64,000 nt of DNA, taken from contig OY740772.1 of NCBI GenBank assembly GCA_963513935.1, forward strand, positions 11,936,098-12,000,097, written 5' to 3'. Of this stretch, positions 10,861-20,830 are shown piece by piece; positions within the stretch are counted from its first letter, which is position 1; each line of letters begins with the position of its first letter. This DNA comes from Aphrophora alni (lineage: Eukaryota > Arthropoda > Insecta > Hemiptera > Aphrophoridae). The translations under genes were made by a program, and so were the position numbers. Below the pieces are notes generated by a model, which saw only the letters and a program-made list of their open reading frames with translations, made no database searches and was not told where the DNA came from.

Positions 10861-11700
10861 ATGGCTCAAATTCAGTTGTCTTTTTACAAACGTAAGTTGG
10901 TTTTGAAGTGTTATTGGAAGATTGGGATTGTTAAAGAGGTTCAAAGACGTTGGGAAATGGAATTTGGAACACCACCATCAACGAGGAAAACAATTATACT
11001 TGACAAGTTTGAAGCCAATGAAACAGTGGGAAATGTAAACATAGGACGGATTGAACGAAGAAACTCTAAACACATACTGAAAGTGTCGCTTTAGTAATGC
11101 AGACCTTTACACGATCCAAAAAGAAATCTATCTTGTTTCGTGAAACTGGTATTAATAAAGACAGCGTTCATAGACTTTTACAATCTTACAAGTGGAGAGC
11201 AAACATTCCAAGACTTGTACAAGCATTAAGTGAAGATTATCCAGACAGAGAGTAGAAACAAGTATAAAAACAAATGAAGAGTGTGAAGATTAACTGTTTG
11301 GTCGGATGAAGCCACCTTTAAACTTGATTGAATAGGCACTACTATGTTTATTTGGCTAACTCAAATCTACATATAACTGAACAGAAGCTTGTAATTTACC
11401 AGGGCTAACAGTATGGTCTTCAAGAGGTATTGTTGGGACGTTTTTATTTGAGGAGTCTATCACCGGGATCTCTGCTTTACAAAATCTATAAGACAACATT
11501 ATTCCTGCTTTAGTTAACCTCTATGTCGATGAAGAAGAGTACTACCAACAAGATGAGGTTTCAATTCACTGTCATCATCACGTGATGGGATTTCTTGACC
11601 TTTCCTGAACGAAGGATAGGACGAAGAGGAAGTGCTCGAGTTCCCGGTGCGAATACGTTTGGTGTGCTTTAAAAGACATTTTGTAGGATAAGAAACCAGC
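10861..11700 (+). pseudogene. Tc1/mariner-type transposase pseudogene 1
   Basis: The first 78 codons from the ATG at 10861 are open and resemble the DUF4817-like helix-turn-helix of insect Tc1/mariner transposases (LSFYKRKLVLKCYWKIGIV, EVQRRWEMEFGTPPSTRKTI). After a stop at 11092-11094 the match continues in other frames: KDSVHRLLQSYKW and NIPRLVQALSEDYPDRE at about 11160-11253, WSDEATFKLD near 11303 (first catalytic region), TVWSSRGIVGTFLFEES near 11411-11459, and YYQQDE near 11543. Stops at 11254 and elsewhere plus frame changes break it. The GRRGS..WPPRSPDLTPLDF region is hardly recognisable. No inverted ends were found. Confidence 0.8.
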
Positions 11701-11748
11701 CCAGTGTTTCTTGTTATGTCAGACGATTAGTTTTGGTTGTTTTGAGAA

Positions 11749-11776
11749 TGATTGAGGGAGAAAGTTTGTGCAATGT
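11749..11776 (+). repeat. Motif-A, copy 2
   Basis: ATGATTGAGGGAGAAAGTTT then GTGCAATG, preceded by TTAGTTTTGGTTGTTTTGAG. It lies 36 bp before a Rep-B copy, the same arrangement as at 18.5 kb. Confidence 0.6.
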
Positions 11777-11811
11777 CTATTTTCAGGACAAAGGAGGACG
11801 ATAGTGAGTAC

Positions 11812-11945
11812 TGGTTAGGCAATCCCGAGGAAACGTAGCTGGATATACATGTAAGATGATCCCTCATTTTCATCTTACATCAAGAAATCTTGTTCTTTTC
11901 TAAGCCTGACGCTCTAAGAGTTTTCAAGAGTTAGAAATCTTCACT
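11812..11945 (-). repeat. Rep-B SINE-like repeat, copy 3
   Basis: Plus-strand reading is TTAGGCAATCCCGAGGAAAC, GTAGCTGGATATACATGTAA and, further right, TAAGCCTGACGCTCTAAGAG, the reverse of the family order in copies 1 and 2. Confidence 0.6.
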
Positions 11946-12636
11946 TCATCTTCTTTTCTTCATGACGATGATGACCGACAGGTTTTTACATTTAACTAAC
12001 AATAACAAAAACTCTTTCCTATAACACTCTGTGTCTTCCAACAATTGTGATTGTTCCAGAAGCAGAACTGTCGCAACAAAATATAATTACAGTTCCAGTC
12101 ACAACAGTGTTGGTGTGAGATGGAATGTGTTCTTGTTGTTAAAGGTCACCTAGGAAAATAGGAGTAAGTGTTTACGACTAATAAAACTACATCTTCTGAA
12201 ACATTGCTTCTGTCACGGTCCCCTGAAGCAATTAACAGAGCTATAAACGTAATATTGTACAAGTAACGCGATAAATCCGAATGATAAAACGCCCTTCCAC
12301 TGCACGACAATTGGTTCAATAGGAAAGAACAGTTGGTGGATATAATTACACTAGATTTGAGTTACCTTTAATCAAACAAATTAATTATATTGATTGTAAT
12401 CCTGCATTGGTATTTAGATTTCCTAAGCCTAATTATATTTTTAACTTGGTGCAACATTGACGAATGAGAGAAAATCTCGTTTTAATAATACGCCAAACTT
12501 AAAATGTTCTAATGTTCTAGCGTTTTTAACGTCTAAAAGAGAGGTTTTATCAGAAAATACCCATCAATGAAAAAAAGACTTAAAATTTGGTGTAAAAATT
12601 ATTTAAAAAATTAAACTATAAAACATTTTTAAGTTA
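11946..12636. other. Spacer before the gypsy element
   Basis: No feature is recognised. Stops are dense in all frames and no repeat family in this window matches clearly. Confidence 0.4.
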
Positions 12637-12640
12637 GCTA

Positions 12641-12815
12641 TGTTATGATTGTATTTGAGATAAGATTAGGTTGACGACACTGCACAGTCTGGAGGCAAGA
12701 CGGGTGTAAGCAGGTCGTAGGCAACAGCCTTGTCTGTAGATAGTACATGTATGTAATAAAGATATTGTAACAATTACAAAGTATAATTTTATTAACAATA
12801 ACAACAAATATAACA
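12641..12815 (+). repeat. 5' LTR of the gypsy element (175 bp)
   Basis: Starts TGTTATGATTG and ends AATATAACA, giving the usual TG..CA ends. It differs from the 3' LTR only at AACAAC versus AACTAC near the right end. An AATAAA polyadenylation-type hexamer lies at 12755-12760. Confidence 0.97.
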
Positions 12816-12833
12816 TGGTGGCAGTGGTGAACA
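12816..12833 (+). promoter_or_regulatory. Primer-binding site of the gypsy element
   Basis: TGGTGGCAGTGGTGAACA follows the 5' LTR with no gap. TGG pairs with a tRNA CCA end, and TGGTGGCAGYGGTG closely matches the complement of the 3' end of animal tRNA-Leu, so tRNA-Leu is the likely primer (inference from known tRNA-Leu ends). Confidence 0.7.
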
Positions 12834-12983
12834 AGTGAAGTGATTATTAATTTATAAAATGCCTACTTTAAAAAGCATTATTATATAAGACATGTGAACA
12901 GCTGGCCGATTGTCGGTAAGTTTTAGTATAGACACGTAAGCCTAAAAAAGTGCAAAGCTAAATTTAAAAATCGTTAGTGTTAT

Positions 12984-15900
12984 ATGGCTAAATTACAACA
13001 ACAAGAATTAGATATTCCTGAAGCAAAAGACATATTTTTTACAATGGATTATCACTCTAATATTCCTAGTCAAATGTCATTTGAAGGAAACTTGACTGAA
13101 AATTGGACAAAGTTTAAACATAAATTTAATCTATATTGTGACGCTTTTTTAACTGAAAATGTACAAGATAAACGTAAAATTGCGTTATTATTACATTCAA
13201 TGGGTGATCAGGGTGTTGAAATTTTTAATTCTTTTAATTTAACAAAGGAAAGTGCAAAAGTGTTTGAACATGTCATAACAGTATTCGATGAATACTTTCT
13301 TCCGTTGAACAACGTGACGTATGAAAGACATATTTTTTTCAACCGGAAACAGTTACATAATGAATCATTTGAACAATATATGGCTATACTTAGAAATTTA
13401 AGTTCTACATGTGAATTTGGAAATTTAAGGGACAGTCTGGTAACAGATATTTTCATTAGTGGAATTACAGATTCATCAGCAAAAGAAATATTACTAAAGA
13501 CAAAAAATATCGATATAAAATCAGCTTTGGAAATTTGTAAAACAAAGGAAATGGCTCATAGAAGAGCACGCCATCTAGATATTAAAACTGAAACGGGTAC
13601 GTCATCAACCGATATTGACTCTATCAACAAAACTAAGAAGCATTATTTATTATCAAAGTCAAGCAGCGATAGTAACTTCAAACAAGGACAGGTCAAAAGT
13701 AAACATAGGCCTAAATCGTCGTTTCAACAGAAGCAAACAACAGATGTACAAGTTCAACGACATAATCGTGTTATACAAACTTCTTGCGGTAAATGTGGTT
13801 ACAATCATAAGTTTGGTGAATGTTTTGCTTTTGGAAAAAAATGTAATAAGTGCGGAAAAGCGAATCATTTTGCCAATATGTGTAGATATAATCGCAAATT
13901 AGTAAGTACTCTAGACAATACTCAAAAATTTAATAGTCTAGCATCAATAAGTGATCCTAGTTTAAACTTTATTATAGATATAGTAAATATAAATAGTAAT
14001 CAAAATTCTGAAGTAGAACAATGGTATGAGAAATTAGTTATTAATGGAAAAGAATGCCTACTAAAATTAGATACAGGGGCACAAATTAATATTTTATCAA
14101 TTAAATCATTTAAAGAACTTAAAATTAACCATAAATTTGTAAAAAAGACAAACACATCAGTAACGTCTTTTACAAAAAATTGTGTTCCTATATTAGGCAC
14201 ATGTAGTGTTAATTGTCAAGTAAAGGGTAAAACAGAAGTGCATAAATTAATATTTTATGTTGCAAATATTAATTGTTCTAATATACTTGGTTTAAAATCT
14301 TGTATTGAATTAGATCTCATAAAAAAAATTGAAACTGTAGAGATTTTTAAGTGTGAGAAATATAAGCAATTATTTGACGAAGGAATCGGTAAAATACCAA
14401 TTGAAGTAAAATTACAATTAAAAGACAACACAATACCAGTTGTAAGTCCATCTCGTAAAATGCCAGTTTTATTATATGATAAATTAAAAGCAGAACTAAA
14501 AAGATTAGTTAAATTAGACATTATAAAAGAGATTAATGAACCAACAGAATGGCTTAATCAAATTGTTATTGTAGAAAAGAAAAATGGAGATTTAAGAATT
14601 TGCTTAGATCCATTTCATTTGAACAATGCAATCAAAAGGTCTCATATACAATTTCCAACTTTTGAAGAACTCTCTTCAAAGCTTACAAATGCTAAGTATT
14701 TTACTAAGTTAGATGCAAGTGCAGGTTTTTGGATGTTACCTTTAGAAAAAGAAAGTGCTAAATTATGTGCATTTCAAACTCCTTTTGGAAGATATATTTT
14801 TAAACGATTGCCTTTTGGTCTAAATTGCTCAAGTGAAATTTTTTATAAAATTATGTTACAAACCTTTGATGAAATACCAGGTGTAATTTTATATATAGAC
14901 GATATTTTAATACATGCTGATACTATAGAAGAATTAAATAATAGAGTGAAGCTAGTGTTAGATAGAGCTAAAGACTCTGGAATTAAATTTAACAAAGACA
15001 AATGTATTTTTAATGCTAAAGAAGTAACATTTTTAGGTCATAAATTTAGTGCTAAAGGTATCGAAATAGATCAAAATAAGATAAAAGCGATTGTTGATAT
15101 GCCTTCACCAAGAGATGCAAGGGCTCTTGAACGTATTTTAGGTATGGTAAATTACGTATCGAAATTCATACCCAATTATTCAGAATTAACTAAACCGTTT
15201 AGAGATTTATTAAAAAAAGATAATGTTTTTGTCTGGAATAAAACTTTGGAGAATTTATATGTGAAACTCAAGAAATATATTACAGAAGCGCCTGTACTAA
15301 CATATTTTGATCCCAATAAACAGAGTACGTTATCAGTCGATGCATCTCAATTTGGTTTAGGTGCAGTATTATTACAAAATGGAAAAGTAGTGGCTTATGC
15401 TTCAAAAGCACTAACAAGCGTACAAACGAGATATTCTCAAATAGAAAAAGAGTTGTTAAGTATTGTATTTGGTTGTGAACGTTTTAAACAATATGTATAT
15501 GGTAGTATTAATGTACTAGTAGAAACAGATCACAAACCATTGATACCAATTTTTAAAAAACCTTTATGTGATGTTCCAATAAGGCTGCAAAGAATGTTAC
15601 TAAGATTACAACCTTATAATTTAAAAGTTACATATATACCCGGTAAATACCTATTTTTGGCGGATACTCTATCCAGAACATGTAATATAGCTTCTAAAGA
15701 AATAGATCCTTTTGATGAGGAAATTGAAGTTCAGGTAAATCTTTTAATTAGCAATATGCCTATTACTGAGACCAACAAACTAAATATTAAACAAGAAACC
15801 ATGAAAGATGCAGTAATGTGTAAATTAAAAAAATATATTCAAAATGGTTGGCCTAAATATAAAAAAGACGTAGAGATTGAGATTCAACCTTATTTTGAAT

Positions 15901-17084
15901 TGCAATCCCAATTATGTATAATAGATAAAATCATATTTAAAAATAACGCAATTGTTGTTCCTAAAACATTAAGATTATCAATGTTAAACAAAATACATTT
16001 AGGACACAGTGGCATTTCAAGATGTAAGTCTAGAATAAGAAATATTCTATTTTGGCCCAACATGTCAAATGATATTGAAAATTTTGTAAAATGTTGTCAA
16101 ACATGTGCTAGATACAAAAGAAACAAATCAAATGAACCATTAATATGTCATAAAGTACCTGAAATACCATGGCAAAATGTAGGTTGTGATATTTTTGAGC
16201 TAAACAAAAAATATTTCATAGTGGTAGTAGATTACTTTTCATACTTTATAGAAGTTTCCCACATATCTAATTGTACTAGTACAACAATAATTGATAAACT
16301 TAAATCATTCTTTTCACGTCATGGCATACCATTAAATTTCTATTCGGATAATGCAACTTATTATATGTCCGATGAATTTAAAAAATTTATGAAAGAATGG
16401 AATTTTAATCATATAACTTCTAGCCCCCACCATCCAAAGTCTAATGGAATGGCGGAGTCGGCTGTTAAAGTCATCAAAAATATTTTTAGAAAATGTTTAG
16501 ATTCTAAGCAGGACCCCTATTTTGCGCTTTTAGAATTTAGAAATACTCCAAGACAAAATTTAAGTTCGCCTGCTCAATTATTAATGTCAAGGTCTTTAAG
16601 AACCACTATACCTAGACACATAAACCATCTGAAACCTAAAATTAATTTTAAGAAAGATAGACAAAAAATGATAAAAAACAAAAGTATCATGAAACAACAT
16701 CATGATGTTAGAGCTAAGGATATGAAGGAAAACTTTTCTTGTGGCAACAATGTATGGTTTAAAAGAAATCCCAAATCATTGTGGTGTCCAGGTAGAATTG
16801 TAAATAAATGTGAACAAACCAGATCCTTTACGATCCAAGATCAAAATGGAAATTCATACAGACGTAATACTATTCATATTTCACCAGACAATACAATAAA
16901 TACAGAACATGGCATTAATAATCATTCTGATAATTACAATGAATTAAATAATCAAAATAGTCTAAGTAAACAATTGCCCATACCATCAACTAGTACAGAA
17001 GACACTTCTGTAACAGACCCACACAAATATACAACTAAATATGGCAGAGTGGTTAATACTACTAAAAGATATCCTCAGGAATAA
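12984..17084 (+). CDS. Gag-Pol polyprotein of a Ty3/gypsy retrotransposon
   Basis: A single 1366-residue frame makes capsid and enzymes for reverse transcription and integration. Residues about 1-250 are Gag capsid-like; two zinc knuckles follow (C268/C271/H275/C280, with spacing CX2CX3HX4C, and the canonical C287/C290/H295/C300). The aspartic protease motif LDTGAQ has D363. Reverse transcriptase lies at about 470-700 with the catalytic D577 (KLDASAGF) and the YIDD box at 637-640. RNase H spans about 780-900 with D786, E821 or E823, D849 and D894. Integrase has the zinc site H1005/H1008/C1038/C1041 and the DDE triad D1069, D1122, E1158 with 35 residues between the last two; a basic C-terminal module follows (WFKRNPKSLW, YRRNTIHISP). 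Gag and Pol share one frame, with no frameshift or stop between them. The ATG at 12984 gives the longest frame; a short upstream frame starts at 12859. No chromodomain or env is seen. Confidence 0.97.
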   Translation: MAKLQQQELDIPEAKDIFFTMDYHSNIPSQMSFEGNLTENWTKFKHKFNLYCDAFLTENVQDKRKIALLLHSMGDQGVEIFNSFNLTKESAKVFEHVITVFDEYFLPLNNVTYERHIFFNRKQLHNESFEQYMAILRNLSSTCEFGNLRDSLVTDIFISGITDSSAKEILLKTKNIDIKSALEICKTKEMAHRRARHLDIKTETGTSSTDIDSINKTKKHYLLSKSSSDSNFKQGQVKSKHRPKSSFQQKQTTDVQVQRHNRVIQTSCGKCGYNHKFGECFAFGKKCNKCGKANHFANMCRYNRKLVSTLDNTQKFNSLASISDPSLNFIIDIVNINSNQNSEVEQWYEKLVINGKECLLKLDTGAQINILSIKSFKELKINHKFVKKTNTSVTSFTKNCVPILGTCSVNCQVKGKTEVHKLIFYVANINCSNILGLKSCIELDLIKKIETVEIFKCEKYKQLFDEGIGKIPIEVKLQLKDNTIPVVSPSRKMPVLLYDKLKAELKRLVKLDIIKEINEPTEWLNQIVIVEKKNGDLRICLDPFHLNNAIKRSHIQFPTFEELSSKLTNAKYFTKLDASAGFWMLPLEKESAKLCAFQTPFGRYIFKRLPFGLNCSSEIFYKIMLQTFDEIPGVILYIDDILIHADTIEELNNRVKLVLDRAKDSGIKFNKDKCIFNAKEVTFLGHKFSAKGIEIDQNKIKAIVDMPSPRDARALERILGMVNYVSKFIPNYSELTKPFRDLLKKDNVFVWNKTLENLYVKLKKYITEAPVLTYFDPNKQSTLSVDASQFGLGAVLLQNGKVVAYASKALTSVQTRYSQIEKELLSIVFGCERFKQYVYGSINVLVETDHKPLIPIFKKPLCDVPIRLQRMLLRLQPYNLKVTYIPGKYLFLADTLSRTCNIASKEIDPFDEEIEVQVNLLISNMPITETNKLNIKQETMKDAVMCKLKKYIQNGWPKYKKDVEIEIQPYFELQSQLCIIDKIIFKNNAIVVPKTLRLSMLNKIHLGHSGISRCKSRIRNILFWPNMSNDIENFVKCCQTCARYKRNKSNEPLICHKVPEIPWQNVGCDIFELNKKYFIVVVDYFSYFIEVSHISNCTSTTIIDKLKSFFSRHGIPLNFYSDNATYYMSDEFKKFMKEWNFNHITSSPHHPKSNGMAESAVKVIKNIFRKCLDSKQDPYFALLEFRNTPRQNLSSPAQLLMSRSLRTTIPRHINHLKPKINFKKDRQKMIKNKSIMKQHHDVRAKDMKENFSCGNNVWFKRNPKSLWCPGRIVNKCEQTRSFTIQDQNGNSYRRNTIHISPDNTINTEHGINNHSDNYNELNNQNSLSKQLPIPSTSTEDTSVTDPHKYTTKYGRVVNTTKRYPQE

Positions 17085-17250
17085 AAAGTTAGATAATAAG
17101 TAATAAATGAAAAAAGATTAAGTTATGAATATTTTGTTATTGATTAAGTTAGATATACAAGGAATTAATTTTATTTAAGTAATTAAATTGTTTTGTAATG
17201 TAAAGACAAAGAAGTTTAAAAGTGTAGTTAATTTAATTTTTAATAATAAT

Positions 17251-17258
17251 AAGAGAGA
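17251..17258 (+). other. Polypurine tract of the gypsy element
   Basis: AAGAGAGA abuts the start of the 3' LTR, the expected place for plus-strand priming. It is short but purely purine. Confidence 0.6.
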
Positions 17259-17433
17259 TGTTATGATTGTATTTGAGATAAGATTAGGTTGACGACACTG
17301 CACAGTCTGGAGGCAAGACGGGTGTAAGCAGGTCGTAGGCAACAGCCTTGTCTGTAGATAGTACATGTATGTAATAAAGATATTGTAACAATTACAAAGT
17401 ATAATTTTATTAACAATAACTACAAATATAACA
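17259..17433 (+). repeat. 3' LTR of the gypsy element (175 bp)
   Basis: Same length and sequence as the 5' LTR apart from one base near the right end. The AATAAA hexamer at 17373-17378 is the likely polyadenylation signal for the genomic transcript. Confidence 0.97.
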
Positions 17434-17604
17434 GCTACCATGATAGAAAATGGAGACAATTTTCAAAGTTTGAAAAAGGGATTTTTATATTCCATGTAAA
17501 AATAAGGAAGGACATTAATAATTTTTCTTAGGTACAATAGTTTAAGCGTATTATATTATATATAGTATATTATAGCGCCAACGATAAAATGATAACTGTA
17601 TATA

Positions 17605-18444
17605 AAGGATGTTCCGTAATTAAGCTACAAAACTTTGAAAAATAGTTTTCCAAATATCCGCCATTTAGATTTTTTTTTTTTAAATCCATGTCTCTGAATT
17701 GTATAAAAAAATTCAACCCTTTACATTTAAAAATAGCGCCTATTAAATTTCGTTCGTTTTAAATATCTTAAAACATGTATAAGAATAAAACAAATGTAAA
17801 TTCTATTTATTAAACAAATTCCTTCAAATTTTATTGTACGTTTGAATTTGTTTATTAAAAACAATTTAAATTTGTTTTATTTTTGTACATGTTTCGAGAT
17901 ATTTAGCAAGAAATTTCAAAAAGCGTCATTTTGAAATGCTAAGAGTCACATTAAAATTTTTAATCTAAACCAGAGTAATAGATTGTACAATTAAAAGTAT
18001 TACAATTCAGAAATATTTTGGTTCTAGGTCAAATCTAGGATTGATAGATAACTACCAAGAAATTATTAGTTTTTTTTGCCTATAACTCGGTTATCTTTTA
18101 ACCTACAGAAAAAATCAAAACTGATTTATTTTTCATTAAAAATGAACTTTTTTTTGTATCTAGTGGATTTTTGTAAAGTTATTGGTTTTTGAGAAATTCA
18201 ATGTTAAATATTTTAAACAGCCGCCATTTTGAAAACATACCCAATAAAGTCTGTATTTTCGTTACTAAATCTGACCTCAGTATCTTTTCTATTTCCAGTA
18301 TTATATATTTCATTTGTTGAAAATTCGAGATTGCGGTTATGTGGAAAACTAAGCGTTTTCAAAAAAAATTGTGTACTTAATTTTTCTTTATCCTGACCCA
18401 CAGAATCATTTCTTAAAGTTTGGCAGCTTAGTTATGGGACACTG
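17605..18444. mobile_element. Rep-T element 2 (about 840 bp)
   Basis: Left end AAGGATGTTCCGTAATTAAG and right end CTTAGTTATGGGACACTG are imperfect inverted copies flanked by TA. Inside are CGCCATTTAGATT near the left end and GCCGCCATTTT at 18230-18240, plus the family phrase TATAACTCGGTTATCTTTTA near 18081. A minus-strand open frame of 62 codons at its right part has no motif. Confidence 0.7.
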
Positions 18445-18536
18445 TATATATTTGTAACGTTGTCCATGATTTGTGACAGATAATTACTAAACTTATATTT
18501 TTGTTGACGAATAGTTTTGGTTGGTTTTTGTGGATG

Positions 18537-18563
18537 GGCGAGTGAGAAAGTTAGTGCAATGAT
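18537..18563 (+). repeat. Motif-A, copy 3
   Basis: GGCGAGTGAGAAAGTTAGTG followed by CAATGAT, preceded by TAGTTTTGGTTGGTTTTTGT. It is joined directly to Rep-B copy 4. Confidence 0.65.
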
Positions 18564-18722
18564 TCAGGCGCTCACTTTAGTGAGTACGGGCTTGACAATC
18601 CCGAGGGTACCTAGCTGGATCTACATCTTTCTTCATATAACATGATCGTTCTATTTCATCTTTCCTTGATTAACTATTGTACATTTCCAACCGACGCTAT
18701 CAAAGTATTCTAAGGCTAGGAA
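18560..18722 (-). repeat. Rep-B SINE-like repeat, copy 4
   Basis: Plus-strand reading has GCTCACTTTAGTGAGTACGG, GACAATCCCGAGGGTACC, TAGCTGGATCTACATC and CCGACGCTATCAAAGTATTC, the mirror order of copies 1 and 2. Confidence 0.7.
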
Positions 18723-18730
18723 TATATTTT

Positions 18731-19400
18731 TACTTAATTATGATCTTTTCATCCTTATTTTATTGTCTTTTCTTTATTATTTTATGCTCCTTTCATCCTA
18801 CTTTTATGCTCTTTTCATCCTTATTTATGCTCTTTTCATCCTTATTTATGCTCTTTTCATCCTTATTTATGCTCTTTTCATCCTTATTTATGCTCTTTTC
18901 ATCCTTATTTTATGCTTTTTCTTCTTTACTATATACCCTATTCTCGCTTATTTTGTGCCCTTCTCATCCTTATTTTCTACTTTTGTACTTTATTTTATGC
19001 TCTTTTCTCCTTGCATCCTTAATTTTATGCTTTTCCCCCTTTCATCATTAATTTATACTTTTTCTTCCTTATTTTATTCTCTGTTCTTTCTTTATTGCTC
19101 TTCTCGTCGTTATTTTATAGTTTTCTTACTTATTTTATTACCTTATTTCATTCTCTATTCTTCCTTATTTTATTGCTCTTCTCATCATTATTTTATACTC
19201 TGTTCTTCCTTATTTTATGCTCTTCTGATCATGATTTTATCTCTGTTCTTCCTTATTTTATGCTCTTTTCATCTTTATTTTATTCTTTTTTCTTCCTTAT
19301 TTTATACTCTGTACTTCCTTATTTCGTGCTCTTCTCATCCCTATTTTATTCTTTTTCCTTCATAATTTTATACTCTTTTCATCCTTATTTTGGCTTTAAA
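18731..19400 (+). repeat. Pyrimidine-rich 21 bp minisatellite and its decayed flanks
   Basis: Five near-perfect 21 bp units (TGCTCTTTTCATCCTTATTT plus one base) lie at about 18806-18910, with looser TTTTATNCTCTTTTCATCC units on both sides. The plus strand is strongly pyrimidine-biased. Three overlapping plus-strand frames of 102-200 codons made of repeated phenylalanine, serine and leucine runs come from this bias and are not called as genes. Confidence 0.9.
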
Positions 19401-20004
19401 TAAGAATAAATATATATATATATTTTAAATATACAGTTAATTTATTATACGGCAACATTTTCTATGATGAGTGTAAACATATATTTTAAGCTGACAGATA
19501 CATCAGTTCAGACAAGTGAAGAATTCAATACTGAAATAAATCTCAGCTGTTTTTTATCCAAGGTTCACTGGAATCAGGTAGCAATGAATGGAACTAAAAG
19601 TAAAAGTACTTAGAACGTACGTGCCAGTACTTTCATCTTGTACTTGAAAATCACGTGCAGTAAATTACGATTGTTTTAAATAGGGTAACGAACTTGACGC
19701 TGTTTGACAATAGCTGTACGGGGTCACTCACCGAAGCGCTGCTGGCTTAGCCAATACGATTCAACAAGGATTAAATATATAAAAACTTTCTTCATAACAT
19801 GGCGAAAAAACTTTGATGAGAATGTGTAAAAGGGGAAGATGGAGTCTACGTGCTCCTGGCTAACACTGAAATTGTTCTCAAGTGTTTTTCTGGAGCCATT
19901 GTACACTAGCGACGTGTCATCAACCTAGTCTTGTCAAGGTCGCGTGCATTCTTCCATGATGAGCAGATAAACAAAATAAACGTTGCATTTACTTTCTGAC
20001 ATAC
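19401..20004. other. Spacer without recognised features
   Basis: A short TA run at about 19412-19421 is the only repeat. The 60-codon minus-strand frame at 19724-19906 has no motif. Confidence 0.4.
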
Positions 20005-20535
20005 TCAAGTTGATGGTACTTTCCAACCCCCATCGGATAGGAAGTGTTAAATTGTAGATGAAGGGGTTTAGCCAGTAGGTAAACAGTTGTTACATAGGTT
20101 TTATAAACCTCATAATCGTGTGTATTACCACTTTCTTGAAGTTCGTAGATCTTCGTAGAAGTGCATTAATGAGTTTTCACTCGCTTCGCTCGTGTCAGGG
20201 AACTGTACACCCTGTAGGTAACTCGGCTCTTTCAGATCTCGTAATTACACGAATTTTCTTAACGAGGTTCGAAATTAGATCTCTGAAAATAACTTTACTA
20301 TTTGTCATCGAAAAGAAGAGTTGGAACTTGCAGAATTGAAATATGGAATTTTTTAATTAATTGTGTTATAACAACTGATTAAAATGTCCGCCTAGACTAT
20401 TCATATACCAAATTTCATGCACCTATATTAGGTACTTACATCACACGACAATGAATGGACGGCATGAAGAAAATATTTTCCCCGTTTCTTTTTCCGATTA
20501 CCAAACGTATGTTCTAGGGCCTTTTCTGTTTTCAT
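20005..20535 (+). mobile_element. Rep-C copy 4
   Basis: Begins ACTCAAGTTGATGGTACTTT, passes AAACAGTTGTTACATAGGTT and TTTTCACTCGCTTCGCTCGT near 20173, and ends near ACCAAACGTATGTTCTAGGG. The Rep-T target site is uninterrupted here (CTTCGTAGAAGTGCATTAAT). Confidence 0.6.
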
Positions 20536-20539
20536 ATAT

Positions 20540-20830
20540 TATATACCGCATCATTTCAGAATGTCTCGGCCCTGAACCGCCTTGAAGCTGTAAGTATGTC
20601 TAGGAGCCTCCACTCGCTCCGTTCTTGTCGGTTAACCAGGTCTACCGGATCTCATAATTATACTAATATCACTTTTTTGGGGATGAGAGAGTTTATAATG
20701 TGACACCCTTAAACCGAGGGACGGCGTGTCGAAAATCACTTTTTCCGTTTTCGAAAACCATGAAACGTGAAGATCAGTCTAACAACGGGAGTCGAAATAT
20801 TTGAGATTACAGTACCCTCAGACTAGGAGT
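20540..20830 (+). mobile_element. Rep-C copy 5, internally deleted
   Basis: Starts with AGAATGTCTCGGCCCTGAAC, continues GGAGCCTCCACTCGCTCC and TCTCATAATTATACTAATAT, then jumps to the late blocks ACGGCGTGTCGAAAATCACT and AACGTGAAGATCAGTC. It follows copy 4 head to tail. Confidence 0.55.

Larger units (their letters stand above)
12637..17437 (+). mobile_element. Complete Ty3/gypsy LTR retrotransposon (with GCTA target duplications)
   Basis: The element proper runs from 12641 to 17433 and is flanked by GCTA at 12637-12640 and 17434-17437. It has two 175 bp LTRs that differ at one base, a primer-binding site, one intact gag-pol frame with protease, reverse transcriptase, RNase H and integrase in the Ty3/gypsy order (integrase last), and a short purine tract before the 3' LTR. 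There is no env-like frame after pol. The near-identical LTRs and unbroken frame point to a recent insertion by an element that could still be active. Confidence 0.97.

Noticed and set aside
12643..12834. 63-codon minus-strand frame in the 5' LTR, and a similar 94-codon frame in the 3' LTR region (17175-17459)
   Set aside because: Both are antisense to the LTR and its flanks and have no motif.
18677..19403. Three plus-strand frames of 102-200 codons that look like hydrophobic membrane proteins
   Set aside because: They come from the pyrimidine-rich repeat, overlap in different frames and change frame with every unit-length change.
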